Shown in pieces: positions 55,249-64,000 of a DNA stretch of 64,000 bases. The stretch spans positions 186,001 to 250,000 of the forward strand of contig NZ_JANIBO010000002.1 in the NCBI RefSeq assembly GCF_024506395.1, written 5' to 3'. Origin of the DNA: Cetobacterium sp. NK01. Its GTDB lineage: Bacteria > Fusobacteriota > Fusobacteriia > Fusobacteriales > Fusobacteriaceae. Both the position numbers and the translations under genes were made by a program. Position 1 is the stretch's first letter, and each line of letters starts with the position of its first letter. The notes beneath the pieces are model-generated. The model searched no databases. It saw only the letters and a list, made by a program, of their open reading frames with translations, and was not told where the DNA came from.

Positions 55249-55277
55249 AAAGAGAGCATACTCTGCTCTCTTTTTTT
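55249..55277 (+). terminator. terminator after the flavodiiron protein gene
   Basis: Stem AGAGAGCA/TGCTCTCT with a 5-base loop and seven T. Confidence 0.85.
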
Positions 55278-55294
55278 ACGTTGAGGAGGTTTTT

Positions 55295-55537
55295 ATGAGT
55301 AAAAATATTAAACAAATTAATAAGGAAGCAATTATAACATGCATTTTATATTTATTTTATTTTTGTTGGTGGTATTATTTTGCATACATATATAAAGTAG
55401 ATACCAACAAATTTATTTGGGGCTTACCTAGTTGGTTTTTTTATTCATGTGTTTTGGGTTTAATTGTTATAAATATCTTAGTTTTTATAGCTGTTAAACT
55501 TTTTTTCAAAGATATTAATTTAGATCAGGAGGATTAA
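55295..55537 (+). CDS. YhdT-family (DUF997) small membrane protein
   Basis: 80 residues, two membrane segments (about 14-32 and 46-66), with the family-typical FYFCWWYYFAY and WGLPSWFFYSC. YhdT homologues lie directly before panF in many bacteria and may form a complex with it. The stop shares a base with the panF ATG (TAATG), so translation is coupled. Confidence 0.9.
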   Translation: MSKNIKQINKEAIITCILYLFYFCWWYYFAYIYKVDTNKFIWGLPSWFFYSCVLGLIVINILVFIAVKLFFKDINLDQED

Positions 55538-56985
55538 TGCTTATACTTTTACCTATTATTCTATATCTTTTTTTAATGTTAGGAGTTGCTTGGAAAGTTA
55601 ACAAAATCAAAAATAATGGTGAAGTTAATTTTATGGAGGAATATTTTATTGGTAGTCGAAATATGGGTGGATTTGTTCTTGCCATGACTATTATAGCCAC
55701 TTATATTGGAGCAAGCTCTTTTATTGGTGGTCCTGGTGTAGCCTATAAACTTGGCCTTGGATGGGTTTTATTGGCTTGCATTCAAACTCCTACTGCATTT
55801 TTAACTTTGGGCATACTTGGAAAACGTTTGGCTATAATATCTCGTAAAATTGGAGGTCTTACAATTACTGATCTACTTCGAGCAAGATATAAAAACGATA
55901 TTGTAGTTATTTTAGGCTCTGTCATTATGTTAGTTTTCTTTATAGGTACAGTTGTTGCTAACTTTGTAGGAGGTGCTAGACTTTTTGAAAGTGTAACTGG
56001 TCTTCCATATATTGTAGGATTAATTATTTTCTCCTTTGTTATAATAACGTATACTACTATTGGTGGTTTTAGAGCTGTTGCTTTAACCGATGCTATTCAA
56101 GGTGGAGTTATGTTAATTGCCTCAGGAATTCTATTTGTTACACTTTTAAAAACTGGTGGCGGAATGGAAAATATAATGAGAACTATTGAACATACAAACC
56201 CAGCACTATTGACACCTGATTCTGGTGGAGCTATCGCTAAACCTTTTATTCTTTCCTTTTGGATGCTAGTTGGTGTTGCAATTTTAGGATTACCTGCAAC
56301 TTCTGTTCGATGCATGGGATTCAAAGATAGCAAATCTATGCATAATGCAATGATTATTGGAACTTCTGTTGTAGGAATTTTAATGCTTATTATGCATCTT
56401 ATTGGCGTAATGGGAGTGGCAATACTTCCTGGGATAACTATTGGAGATAAAATTATTCCAACTTTAGCTATTTCAAAACTTCATCCTATTTTAGCAGGAG
56501 TATTTATTGGTGGCCCTTTAGCTGCTATTATGTCAACAGTTGACTCCTTTTTAATTTTATCTTCTGCTACTATTGTTAAAGATTTATACATTAACTATAT
56601 TAATCCAAATCCAGGAGATAGAAAAATTAAAAAATTATCACTATTTACTTCACTTTTTATAGGTATAATTGTTTTTCTTCTATCTCTTGATCCACCAGAT
56701 CTTTTAGTTTGGATAAATCTTTTTGCTTTAGCTGGTCAAGAAGCTGCATTTTTTTGTCCGATTATTATGGGGTTATATTGGAAAAGAGCTAATGCTTTAG
56801 GTGCTATTTCATCTATGATTTTTGGAGTAGCTTCGTATATATATTTTTCTGTATTTAAAATTACTTTTTCTGGGCTACATCAAATTGTACCAGTTATTAT
56901 TATGAGTTTAATAGTATTTATCTTAGGGTCTCTTTTTGGAGAGAAACCAGATGATGAAACTATCGATATTTTTTTCAATCTTTAA
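55537..56985 (+). CDS. panF: sodium/pantothenate symporter
   Basis: 482 residues, sodium:solute symporter family with about thirteen membrane segments: EEYFIGSRNMGGFVLAMTIIATYIGASSFIGGPG, TYTTIGGFRAVALTDAIQGGVM, and GGPLAAIMSTVDSFLILSSATIVKDLY. PanF imports pantothenate with Na+, feeding coenzyme A synthesis. The assignment over other SSS members is supported by the YhdT neighbour. Confidence 0.92.
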   Translation: MLILLPIILYLFLMLGVAWKVNKIKNNGEVNFMEEYFIGSRNMGGFVLAMTIIATYIGASSFIGGPGVAYKLGLGWVLLACIQTPTAFLTLGILGKRLAIISRKIGGLTITDLLRARYKNDIVVILGSVIMLVFFIGTVVANFVGGARLFESVTGLPYIVGLIIFSFVIITYTTIGGFRAVALTDAIQGGVMLIASGILFVTLLKTGGGMENIMRTIEHTNPALLTPDSGGAIAKPFILSFWMLVGVAILGLPATSVRCMGFKDSKSMHNAMIIGTSVVGILMLIMHLIGVMGVAILPGITIGDKIIPTLAISKLHPILAGVFIGGPLAAIMSTVDSFLILSSATIVKDLYINYINPNPGDRKIKKLSLFTSLFIGIIVFLLSLDPPDLLVWINLFALAGQEAAFFCPIIMGLYWKRANALGAISSMIFGVASYIYFSVFKITFSGLHQIVPVIIMSLIVFILGSLFGEKPDDETIDIFFNL

Positions 56986-56988
56986 AAA

Positions 56989-57020
56989 TAAAATGCTCGA
57001 GATTATCTCGAGCATTTTAT
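56989..57020. terminator. bidirectional terminator
   Basis: Perfect stem AAAATGCTCGAGA/TCTCGAGCATTTT with a 3-base loop, between converging panF and moeA-like genes. Confidence 0.88.
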
Positions 57021-58901
57021 TTCTATTATTTTTCCTGGTTTATTTAAACTATATCCTTCTAAATTACCAATTTTCTCTTTTAAAAAGTCTGATTTTAAAA
57101 ATTCAATAAATTCTTGGATCTTTTTATCATTTTTTATTTCTGGGCTAATCAAGAAATCGTACTCCTCTTTGGATAAAGGAATAAATTCTAAATCAGCTAT
57201 TTTTGCAGCTTCCATTATTCCTAACCCTGCTTCTGCTATTCCATTTTTTATAGCCATGGCAACATCTAAATGTGTTGCTACCTCATAATCATATCCATTT
57301 AATTTTCTAAAATCTAAGCCTTCTTTTTTTAACCAATAATCTAAAAGTATTCTTGTTCCAGATCCTCTTTGTCTATTTACAAATCTAATATTTTTCTTAA
57401 ATAACTCTTCAATACTCTTTATATTCAATGGATTACCTTTTTCCACCATTAATCCTTGAATTCTTTCAACACCCTTTACTAAAGTCATATCTTCGTTTGG
57501 AAAATATTTTTTTATAAAAGAAATATTATATTCACCACTCTCTTCATCTAACATATGGATTGGTGCAATATCTGTATTCTTTTGTTTAATTGCTAATATT
57601 CCACCAAAGCTGCCTACATGAGTAGAACAAAGTTTTATAGAATCCCCTATTAAATCCATAACAATGTCATGACTTCCTATTGAAACTAAATTATCATCTA
57701 TTTCTTTTAACGGTTTTAATAACTTTACTTTGACTCTTTCTCCTGCTTCAATACCTTCAATTGATTTAGGAATTTCTAAAATAGCATCTGCCTTAGATAA
57801 ACTTGTTGTAATTCCAGCACCCCTAGCTAAAGGCATGATTATATAGTCATCTAAACTTTTATGTAGTGTAACTCTTATTAACTCTTTATGTTTTAAGGAT
57901 GATACTATACTTTTCCCTAATTTTCCTTCTATAAAATTTTCTACATTAAAAATACTAGTTACTTTCTCCAAAAGAGGCTTTACAAAAATATCCATAGCTA
58001 AAAATGCTGAAACTGGATATCCTGGTATTCCTATGACAGGCTTATTATTAACTTTTCCCAATATTGTTGGTTTTCCAGGTTTTATTGCAACTCCATGAAT
58101 AATAACTTCTCCTATTTCTTCAATTACACTCTTTGCATAATCTTTACTTCCTGCCGACGATCCTGCATTTATTATTACAATGTCGTAATTTTTAGAAAAC
58201 TCACTTATTTTTTGTTTCATTTCATTGTAATCATCTTTTAATCTTTCTTGAATATATGGAACGCCACCCCATTCTTTTATTTGTGCAGAAAAAATATATG
58301 AATTACAATCTATTACTGATTTTTCTTTGAACTCTTCTTTAAATATATCAATAACTTCATCTCCAGTTGGAATAATTGCTACAGTTGGTTTTTTATAAAC
58401 CTCTATTTCCTTTACTCCTCCAGTTATAAGGGCCCCTAAATCTTGAGGTAAAATTTTATGATTAGATTTCATTAACATTTCTCCAGCTATAATATCTTCA
58501 CCTATCGGTCTTATATGTTGCCAAGGCTTAGCATTTTTTATAACTTTAAAGTTTCCATCAGATAAATTTATTAACTCCTCTATCATAACAACACAATCAC
58601 CCAAAGATAAATCTAAAGGATTTCCTGTATTAACATATATAAAGTCGTTTTTAGTTAAATACACTGGATTGACTTCTGTAGCTTCCTTTATTTTCTGAGA
58701 AAATATAAAAATTCCATCCATTGCACTTGCTGCATATGTCGGTGAACAATAATTTGCATAAATAGCTTTAAATGTAACTCTTCCTACTGAATCTAAAACT
58801 GATATTTTTTCACTTTTTACTTTTAATGGTATCTCAGAAAAATATTTTTCTAAAGCTATATCTACATCAATATTATCTATATAAATATTTCTTTTAGTCA
58901 T
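57003..58901 (-). CDS. moeA: MoeA fused to a periplasmic-binding-protein-like domain
   Basis: 632 residues. Residues ~1-405 are MoeA (YAASAMDGIFIF, NTGNPLD, PTGDEVID, INAGSSAGSKDYA, IKPGKPTILG, GIPGYPVSAF). Residues ~410-632 are a PBP-like domain of the LysR-substrate or ModA type (VNRQRGSGTRILLDYWL and EAGLGIMEAA). MoeA inserts molybdate or tungstate into adenylylated molybdopterin; the added domain may sense oxyanion or cofactor. Overlaps the second moeA gene by 8 bases. Confidence 0.92.
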   Translation of the reverse strand: MTKRNIYIDNIDVDIALEKYFSEIPLKVKSEKISVLDSVGRVTFKAIYANYCSPTYAASAMDGIFIFSQKIKEATEVNPVYLTKNDFIYVNTGNPLDLSLGDCVVMIEELINLSDGNFKVIKNAKPWQHIRPIGEDIIAGEMLMKSNHKILPQDLGALITGGVKEIEVYKKPTVAIIPTGDEVIDIFKEEFKEKSVIDCNSYIFSAQIKEWGGVPYIQERLKDDYNEMKQKISEFSKNYDIVIINAGSSAGSKDYAKSVIEEIGEVIIHGVAIKPGKPTILGKVNNKPVIGIPGYPVSAFLAMDIFVKPLLEKVTSIFNVENFIEGKLGKSIVSSLKHKELIRVTLHKSLDDYIIMPLARGAGITTSLSKADAILEIPKSIEGIEAGERVKVKLLKPLKEIDDNLVSIGSHDIVMDLIGDSIKLCSTHVGSFGGILAIKQKNTDIAPIHMLDEESGEYNISFIKKYFPNEDMTLVKGVERIQGLMVEKGNPLNIKSIEELFKKNIRFVNRQRGSGTRILLDYWLKKEGLDFRKLNGYDYEVATHLDVAMAIKNGIAEAGLGIMEAAKIADLEFIPLSKEEYDFLISPEIKNDKKIQEFIEFLKSDFLKEKIGNLEGYSLNKPGKIIEIKCSR

Positions 58902-60099
58902 TTAATAAAACCTCCACTAATTCTCCCTTATAAAGTCCCTCTTTATAATCAGGTATCGATATATATCCATCACCATCTAAAAGTGGTCTTATCATCGAAG
59001 ATTTACTCATTAATGGGTAAACCAATATTTTTTGGCTTTCTATTTTCAACTTTACATTTATAAAGCATGTTTTTCCAGGATCACCATAAATATTTTCCCC
59101 TAATTCTCCATATATTTTAATTCTTTTTCTATTCAAAAATATCGGTTCTACTAAGGCTTTAAAAACATTTATTCCAGACTGTGGATGTCCAGGCATTCCA
59201 AAAATAAATTTATTTTTATATTTTGCTACTATAGTAGGTTTTCCAGGTTTCAAAGAAAGTCCATGAATAAATATCTCTCCACCAATATCTTCAATTGCTC
59301 TTTCAGTGAAGTCTCTAACTCCCACTGAGCTTCCTCCAGATATTAGTACAACATTTGCATTTTTTACAGCTTTTTCTAACGTTAAGGATAGTGTATCTAA
59401 ATTATCTTTAACCAAAAATGTAGTTGTCACTTCACCTAATCCTTCTTCTATTAGAGCTCTAAAAGCATTTGTATTTATATCATAAACTTCACCTATTTTT
59501 AAAGGTTTTCCTAGTTCTATAATTTCATCACCTGTTGAAATTATAGAAAATTTTATTTTTTTGTAAACTTTGACTTTCGATACACCAACAGATGATAAAA
59601 CTCCTATGTGACTTGATGTTATTCTCTCTCCTACTTTAACCAGTAAATCCTCATATCTTACTTCTGATCCCTTTATGATTATGTTTGAAAATTCAGAAAC
59701 ACCTTTATTTATAAGTACCTCTTCTCCTAGATTTTCACAATCTTCTATCATAACCATTGCATCAGATCCGTTAGGCAACATTCCACCTGTTGGAATATAC
59801 ATACACTCTCCTAAATCTATTGAATTGGCATTCTCTTCTCCCATTTTGCCATCTCCAATATTTTTTAATAAAACTGGAGAAAATTCACTTGCTCCATGAA
59901 CATCTTTTGCTTTAACCGCGTATCCATCTACAGTAGATCTATTAAATGATGGTAAATCTATATTTGAAGCTACTTCTTCTGCTATAACTCTATTTAAAGC
60001 CTTTTCTATTGATACCTCTTCTATTTCTAATTTTTTATCTAATTTTTCTTCTATCTTATCTATAGCTTCTTTTAAGCTTATAGTTTTAAAAAATTTCAT
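58894..60099 (-). CDS. moeA: molybdopterin molybdenumtransferase MoeA
   Basis: 401 residues, a stand-alone MoeA: FNRSTVDGYAVKAKDV, IPTGGMLPNGSDAMVMIED, STGDEII, ISGGSSVGVRDFTE, LSLKPGKPTIVA and GMPGHPQSG. With the fused paralogue next to it, the two may be specialised for molybdate and tungstate, as proposed for archaea with two MoeA; here that is inference. AGGAGG just before the ATG. Confidence 0.94.
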   Translation of the reverse strand: MKFFKTISLKEAIDKIEEKLDKKLEIEEVSIEKALNRVIAEEVASNIDLPSFNRSTVDGYAVKAKDVHGASEFSPVLLKNIGDGKMGEENANSIDLGECMYIPTGGMLPNGSDAMVMIEDCENLGEEVLINKGVSEFSNIIIKGSEVRYEDLLVKVGERITSSHIGVLSSVGVSKVKVYKKIKFSIISTGDEIIELGKPLKIGEVYDINTNAFRALIEEGLGEVTTTFLVKDNLDTLSLTLEKAVKNANVVLISGGSSVGVRDFTERAIEDIGGEIFIHGLSLKPGKPTIVAKYKNKFIFGMPGHPQSGINVFKALVEPIFLNRKRIKIYGELGENIYGDPGKTCFINVKLKIESQKILVYPLMSKSSMIRPLLDGDGYISIPDYKEGLYKGELVEVLLND

Positions 60100-60235
60100 T
60101 ACTCCTCCTGATATTTATTTATTAACCAACAAACTCCTATACTCAACTGTAATAATAATATCATTGGAAATTCTTATATAATAACTAGAAATATTAATAA
60201 TCTATTATTATCTACTTAACTTTCTAGATATAATA

Positions 60236-60955
60236 TTATTTTATTCTCTCTTTATATGTATAAATTATTGGTTCATTTTTTCCAATTCTTCCGATTAAAC
60301 AAACTCCTAACTTTTCAGCTAGCTCTATTGCTAAACTACTAGGAATACTTATTGTAGCAACAACAGGTATTTTAGTTGCAACAGCTTTAAGTACCATATC
60401 TAAAGATAATCTTCCTGTTGTTGTAATAACGGAATTTTTTAAATCAAACTCTTTATTTAAGGCTGCTCCAATTACCTTATCAACAGCATTGTGTCTTCCT
60501 ATATCCTCTCTGACTACTATTTCCTCTTTTATATTTCCAATTGCTGCACAATGCATTCCACCACTATTTTTATACATAATTGCATTTTCTAACATTTCTC
60601 TAGCAACCTTTTTTATTCTTTCTAGTGATATTTGTTCTAGATATTCTATTTTTTCTTTTTCCATAATTTTTTCATCAAAAAGTGCTCCATTTCCACATCC
60701 ACTTAAAACTACTTTTGGAATTGTAAATAAATCATCTTTTACTTCATTCGAAGTATAAGTTGCTATAAGTTTTGCATCTTTACAAGCGGCTACACTTTCT
60801 AATTCATTTTTTTCTTTTATTATCCCTCTTGTATAGAGATGTCCTAATGCTAAATCTTCTAAATCATAAGGTGAACACATAAAAGTTACTAATTTCTCCC
60901 TATTTACTAGAAGTTCTACCGGTGCTTCTTCACATACATTACTTTTTTTTAACAT
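60236..60955 (-). CDS. fdhD: FdhD, sulfurtransferase for formate dehydrogenase
   Basis: 239 residues from the ATG after AAGGAG. Marked by EEAPVELLVNREKLVTFMCSPYDLEDLALGHLYTRGII and the later GGMHCAAIG and VREDIGRHNAVDKVIGAAL. FdhD moves sulfur from IscS to the bis-MGD cofactor. The catalytic loop is SGCGNGALF, with one Cys rather than the CxxC of Escherichia coli. Shows that a formate dehydrogenase is present in the organism. Confidence 0.93.
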   Translation of the reverse strand: MLKKSNVCEEAPVELLVNREKLVTFMCSPYDLEDLALGHLYTRGIIKEKNELESVAACKDAKLIATYTSNEVKDDLFTIPKVVLSGCGNGALFDEKIMEKEKIEYLEQISLERIKKVAREMLENAIMYKNSGGMHCAAIGNIKEEIVVREDIGRHNAVDKVIGAALNKEFDLKNSVITTTGRLSLDMVLKAVATKIPVVATISIPSSLAIELAEKLGVCLIGRIGKNEPIIYTYKERIK

Positions 60956-60998
60956 ATTACTCCTTATACACAACTTTTATATTTAAACATTATCAAAT

Positions 60999-61598
60999 TT
61001 ATTTTAGAGATAATTTTCCTTCATCTACTTCATAAATACAATCACTTATTCTTACTGCTTGCTCATAGTCATGAGTTATTATAATTATTAATTTCCCTGC
61101 ATCTCTCATATTTTTTAATATATTCTCTACTAAATAGCTACTTTTTTTATCCATACTTGCCGTTGGCTCATCAAATAACATTATCTTTTTATTATAAAGT
61201 ATTGTTCTTATAAATTGAACTTTTGCTTTTTCTCCTCCAGATAAATTGTTAACTTTAGCCTCTTTTAAATTTGCTATTTGAAATATATCTAATAATTCTA
61301 AGATTTGTTCTAAATCTATTTTTTCATCAATTAATTTAAATGGTTCTGTTAAATTATAAATAACATTTCCTTTTAAAAAAAGTGGTTCTTGAGTACATAG
61401 AATTGTATTATCAACATTATATTCTAATTCTCCTTCATCAGAAGATAAAATACCACCTAAAATTTTTAGTAGTGTGCTCTTTCCAGCCCCATTTCTCCCT
61501 AATATTGAATAAATTTTTCTCTCTGAGAATTTTAGATTTTCTATTTCTAAAATTAATTTTTTATCATAATACTTTTTTAATTTTTTGATTTCTATCAT
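60999..61598 (-). CDS. tupC: tungstate ABC transporter ATPase (TupC-type)
   Basis: 199 residues from the ATG that overlaps the permease stop as ATGA. Walker A GRNGAGKSTLLK, signature NLSGGEKAKVQ, Walker B IMLFDEPTASMD and ITHD His-loop. Short ATPase without a regulatory domain, as in Tup systems. Last of tupA-tupB-tupC. Confidence 0.88.
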   Translation of the reverse strand: MIEIKKLKKYYDKKLILEIENLKFSERKIYSILGRNGAGKSTLLKILGGILSSDEGELEYNVDNTILCTQEPLFLKGNVIYNLTEPFKLIDEKIDLEQILELLDIFQIANLKEAKVNNLSGGEKAKVQFIRTILYNKKIMLFDEPTASMDKKSSYLVENILKNMRDAGKLIIIITHDYEQAVRISDCIYEVDEGKLSLK

Positions 61599-62227
61599 TC
61601 TTTCACCCATTTTATTAAAAAATTTAGTAAAAAAGAGAGAGTAAATAATATCAACGCTATTGTTAATGAAGTATTATAATTTCCCATAGATGTAGAAAGT
61701 GCAATATAAGTTGTCATTACTCTTGTAGATCCTTTAATATTTCCTCCCACAAGCATAACTGACCCTACTTCAGAAATTCCTCTTGCAAAAGCTATCAAAA
61801 ATATTCCTAAAAATCTTGATTTTAACTCTCTAAAAAAAACTTGATTTAATTTTTTTCTAGGTATATGTAATATTTTACAAGTTGTTAGAATTTTTATTCC
61901 TTCACTTTCTAAAAGCTCCGAACACAAGGTTACTACCAATGGTAATAGTAATAAAAATTGTGCTATTATTATAGCCGTTGGAGTAAATAATAAATTTAAT
62001 GGTCCTAAAATACCTCTTCTTGAAAGAGCTAATAAAACTATTAATCCAAAAATTATAGTAGGAACTCCAGTTAATGCCCTAAAAAACTCTAATATTTTTT
62101 TAAATCCCTTACCTTTTTTAAAAAACAACCATAAACTTATAAAAAAACCAGCTACTGAGCTTAATATACTTGCGATTCCTGTAACAAATATAGAGAGTAA
62201 AACTATATCTATTATCTCCCTCTCCAC
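61595..62227 (-). CDS. tupB: tungstate ABC transporter permease (TupB-type)
   Basis: 210 residues, about five membrane segments, with the EAA-type loop FARGISEVGSVMLVGGNIKGSTRVMTTYI. The region RALTGVPTIIFGLIVLLALSRRG is typical of TupB. Starts one base after the tupA stop. Forms the membrane channel with TupC. Confidence 0.9.
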   Translation of the reverse strand: MEREIIDIVLLSIFVTGIASILSSVAGFFISLWLFFKKGKGFKKILEFFRALTGVPTIIFGLIVLLALSRRGILGPLNLLFTPTAIIIAQFLLLLPLVVTLCSELLESEGIKILTTCKILHIPRKKLNQVFFRELKSRFLGIFLIAFARGISEVGSVMLVGGNIKGSTRVMTTYIALSTSMGNYNTSLTIALILFTLSFLLNFLIKWVKE

Positions 62228-62228
62228 A

Positions 62229-63014
62229 TTATTTACCTACAAAAAATAATGGTGTTCCGAATTCATTTTTTCCATAACTCTTCATGATTTCTTCAGCTTC
62301 TTTAGATTGCATGAACTCTATAAATATTTTTATATCATCTTTTTTACTATCTTTAACATCTGAAAGCTCTAAAATTGAATATATATTTTTCAAAGGTTCT
62401 TTTTCATTTAATGGTACCTCTTGCAACTTAAAGTTTTCTTTAACTTTTAAAAATGTTCCACTATCAGATAAAGTAAATCCTTGTAATTCAGAAGTTAAAT
62501 TTAAAGTTTTTGCCATTCCTAGTCCAGCTTCTTTATAATTCTTAAAATCCTTATCAACCTTAGCTTCTTTCCACATTGAAAGCTCTTTAGAGTGAGTTCC
62601 AGATTTATCTCCTCTTGATATAAACGTTAAATTTTCCTTAGAAATTTTATTTAATAATTCATTTAAATTTTTAGGATAGTTTGTTAAATCTTTCTCATTA
62701 TCTGTTACAACAACAAAATAATTATACATTAAAGGGTACCTTCTTACTCCATAACCATCCTCTATAAACTTTTTTTCTCTCCCAGGGTCATGAGTAAAAA
62801 GAATATCTACATCTCCTCTTTTTCCCAACTCTAAAGCTTCACCAGTTCCTTTTGCTATCCACTTTAATTCGACACCTTTTTTTTCTTTTAATGTTTTTGA
62901 AATTTCAGTTAAAAATCCAGTGTCATCTAATGATGTTGTTGTTCCCATTAATATTTCACCTGCGTAAATATTTGCACATAACAATACTCCCGCTAAAAAT
63001 ATAGATTTTTTCAT
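62229..63014 (-). CDS. tupA: tungstate-binding periplasmic protein (TupA-type)
   Basis: 261 residues with a cleaved signal peptide (KKSIFLAGVLLCANIYAG). The mature start MGTTTSLDDTGFL matches the TupA TTTS..DSGLL motif that binds the oxyanion, and AKGTGEALELGKRGDVDILFTHDPG and SRGDKSGTHSKEL are conserved. TupA proteins prefer tungstate over molybdate. Context with moeA, mobA and fdhD agrees. Confidence 0.93.
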   Translation of the reverse strand: MKKSIFLAGVLLCANIYAGEILMGTTTSLDDTGFLTEISKTLKEKKGVELKWIAKGTGEALELGKRGDVDILFTHDPGREKKFIEDGYGVRRYPLMYNYFVVVTDNEKDLTNYPKNLNELLNKISKENLTFISRGDKSGTHSKELSMWKEAKVDKDFKNYKEAGLGMAKTLNLTSELQGFTLSDSGTFLKVKENFKLQEVPLNEKEPLKNIYSILELSDVKDSKKDDIKIFIEFMQSKEAEEIMKSYGKNEFGTPLFFVGK

Positions 63015-63156
63015 CTCAATCCCTCCTCATAAAATATGAACAATTATACTATTATACTAGTTTTTTTACAACTTTTTTTATTCCTTTTGTTTTATTTTAC
63101 TTTTTTTTATACTAAAATAGGAAAAAATTAAAATAGGATAAATTTTAAAATTTATC

Positions 63157-63741
63157 CTACATTTTTTCCATTAATTTTAAATCTTCAAAAGTATTAATGT
63201 TGAAAAAACTGCTTGAAATTTTATTAAAATTTTCAAACTCATTAATATTTATCCAATTTATTTTTAAATTTTTAAAAATATTAGCTATTTTAAACTCTTT
63301 ATTATTAATACAATTTATTATTTCATCCATACTACTTTTTTTATACAATGCACATAACGGTTCTCTAAAAGAGTTATGAATAGGTATAGAAATATCATAA
63401 TCACCTTTGAATCTTCCTAAATATTCTAAAAACTCTTCTTCTAAAAATGGTGTATCACAAGATAAAATAAGACACTCTTCATTTGTGGCATTTTTTAATC
63501 CTGTTAAAATTCCTCCCAATGGACCTACATTTTTTATTTCATCCTTTATAACCTTTAAATTATAACCTAAATATTTTTCTGGGGAATTAGATATTATTAT
63601 AATTTCTGAAAATTTGGAAAGTTTTTCAATAATAATTTCAACAAATGTTTTTCCATTAAATTTTAAAAAACTTTTATCAATATAATTTAATCTACTTCCT
63701 TTTCCACCTGCTAATAAAACTACACTTTTATCATACTTCAT
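63157..63741 (-). CDS. mobA: molybdenum cofactor guanylyltransferase
   Basis: 194 residues. Nucleotidyltransferase start VVLLAGGKGSRLNYIDKSFLKFNGK (LAGGxGxR) and metal-binding LILSCDTPFL. Attaches GMP to molybdopterin, giving the MGD cofactor used by formate dehydrogenases. Five bases after the hydrogenase gene, so in the same operon as it; the 142 bases to tupA are AT-rich with no clear feature. Confidence 0.9.
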   Translation of the reverse strand: MKYDKSVVLLAGGKGSRLNYIDKSFLKFNGKTFVEIIIEKLSKFSEIIIISNSPEKYLGYNLKVIKDEIKNVGPLGGILTGLKNATNEECLILSCDTPFLEEEFLEYLGRFKGDYDISIPIHNSFREPLCALYKKSSMDEIINCINNKEFKIANIFKNLKINWININEFENFNKISSSFFNINTFEDLKLMEKM

Positions 63742-63746
63742 ATTTT

Positions 63747-64000
63747 TTACTTTTTAGAGTATGTAGTATGTAAAATATGGTGGCTTTTATGACCACAAGG
63801 TTCTTTCAAGTAGTTTTTATAAAGGCTAGATACTTCTTCATTTTCATGTGATTTTCGTAAATTTGAAGTTGAATCAAATAGATACATTCCATTCATTCTA
63901 GATTTTCTTATTTCTAAATTATCTGGGATAGGTGCTCCACCGCCACTTATGCATCCACCATAACAAGCCATAACTTCTATAAAATCAAATGAAACCTCTT
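63747..64000 (-). CDS. [FeFe] hydrogenase, C-terminal end (runs off right edge)
   Basis: Only the last ~84 codons are visible, open to the window edge. They contain the third H-cluster motif VMACYGGCISGGG with both cysteines and a small-subunit-type tail (SRMNGMYLFDSTSNLRKSHEN, then SLYKNYL and HHILHTTY). A second hydrogenase, distinct from the one at 22 kb. Its place before mobA and the formate-dehydrogenase accessory genes suggests a formate-coupled enzyme. Confidence 0.9.
   Translation of the reverse strand, partial: EVSFDFIEVMACYGGCISGGGAPIPDNLEIRKSRMNGMYLFDSTSNLRKSHENEEVSSLYKNYLKEPCGHKSHHILHTTYSKK

Noticed and set aside
1-64000. CRISPR arrays, insertion sequences, prophage or rRNA genes
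   Set aside because: No regularly spaced repeats, transposase, integrase, phage structural genes or rRNA sequence were seen on either strand.

Overview
The window is low-GC, AT-rich DNA of a fermentative anaerobe, most likely a member of the Fusobacteriaceae (Cetobacterium or Fusobacterium type). This is inferred from gene content and order: ethanolamine utilisation with an ANTAR two-component system, PTS-dependent dihydroxyacetone kinase, a Leloir galactose locus, a histidine-degradation operon, FabK, hydEGF hydrogenase maturases, [FeFe] hydrogenases and a tungstate/molybdopterin/formate-dehydrogenase accessory cluster. Species assignment from raw sequence is not possible.

Layout. 0-1.9 kb: end of a eut operon (eutS-eutP-eutV-eutW, minus strand, running off the left edge). 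2.0-2.2 kb: a single initiator tRNA with its own promoter and terminator. 2.2-3.8 kb: a three-gene redox operon (short siroheme/Fe-S protein, DUF1858, unknown protein) behind a Crp/Fnr-like palindrome. 3.8-5.8 kb: dhaKLM. 6.0-7.4 kb: a small unknown protein and a MalK-type ATPase. 7.5-12.5 kb: galactose genes (ROK regulator-galM divergent from galK-galT). 12.5-16.5 kb: GIY-YIG protein, TSUP permease, membrane-anchored hydrolase, glycine-zipper lipoprotein, TSCPD protein, Rrf2 regulator, small membrane protein. 16.7-24.2 kb: an unusual set (coiled-coil protein, helix-hairpin-helix/sigma4-like protein, and a RelE-like/UvrD/TPR/ankyrin-like helicase) that runs by a 4-base overlap into an [FeFe] hydrogenase. 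24.2-26.7 kb: DUF4403 protein and Gfo/Idh/MocA oxidoreductase. 26.7-32.4 kb: histidine degradation operon without hutU. 32.5-36.2 kb: hydE-hydG-hydF. 36.2-37.6 kb: asnA preceded by an asparagine-rich leader peptide and an intrinsic terminator. 37.6-42.1 kb: HAD phosphatase, purine nucleoside phosphorylase, fabK, PHP phosphoesterase, nucleoside-recognition membrane protein. 42.1-44.4 kb: MerR regulator divergent from a MATE exporter with a textbook MerR operator. 44.4-57 kb: mixed metabolic genes (ComB-like, alanine racemase, nitroreductase, C-S lyase, acetyltransferase, nicotinamidase, siroheme reductase, D-threonine-aldolase-like enzyme, META lipoprotein, lgt, flavodiiron protein, YhdT-PanF). 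57-64 kb: two moeA genes, fdhD, tupABC, mobA and the C-terminus of another [FeFe] hydrogenase.

How it fits together. The hydrogenases need HydE, HydG and HydF, which lie in the same window. The right-hand cluster imports tungstate, builds the bis-MGD cofactor and prepares a formate dehydrogenase, and it ends in a hydrogenase, suggesting formate-to-H2 metabolism just beyond the edge. Ethanolamine, histidine, galactose and dihydroxyacetone are the carbon and nitrogen sources visible here.

The strongest candidate for something undescribed is the asnA leader: a 43-residue open reading frame with 20 asparagines (ten in a row), a consensus promoter and ribosome-binding site in front, and a strong rho-independent terminator between it and asnA. 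This is the architecture of ribosome-mediated attenuation by asparagine supply. Second are the RelE-helicase fusion with its sigma-like neighbour and the hydrogenase whose NuoF-type tail has lost its cluster cysteines.
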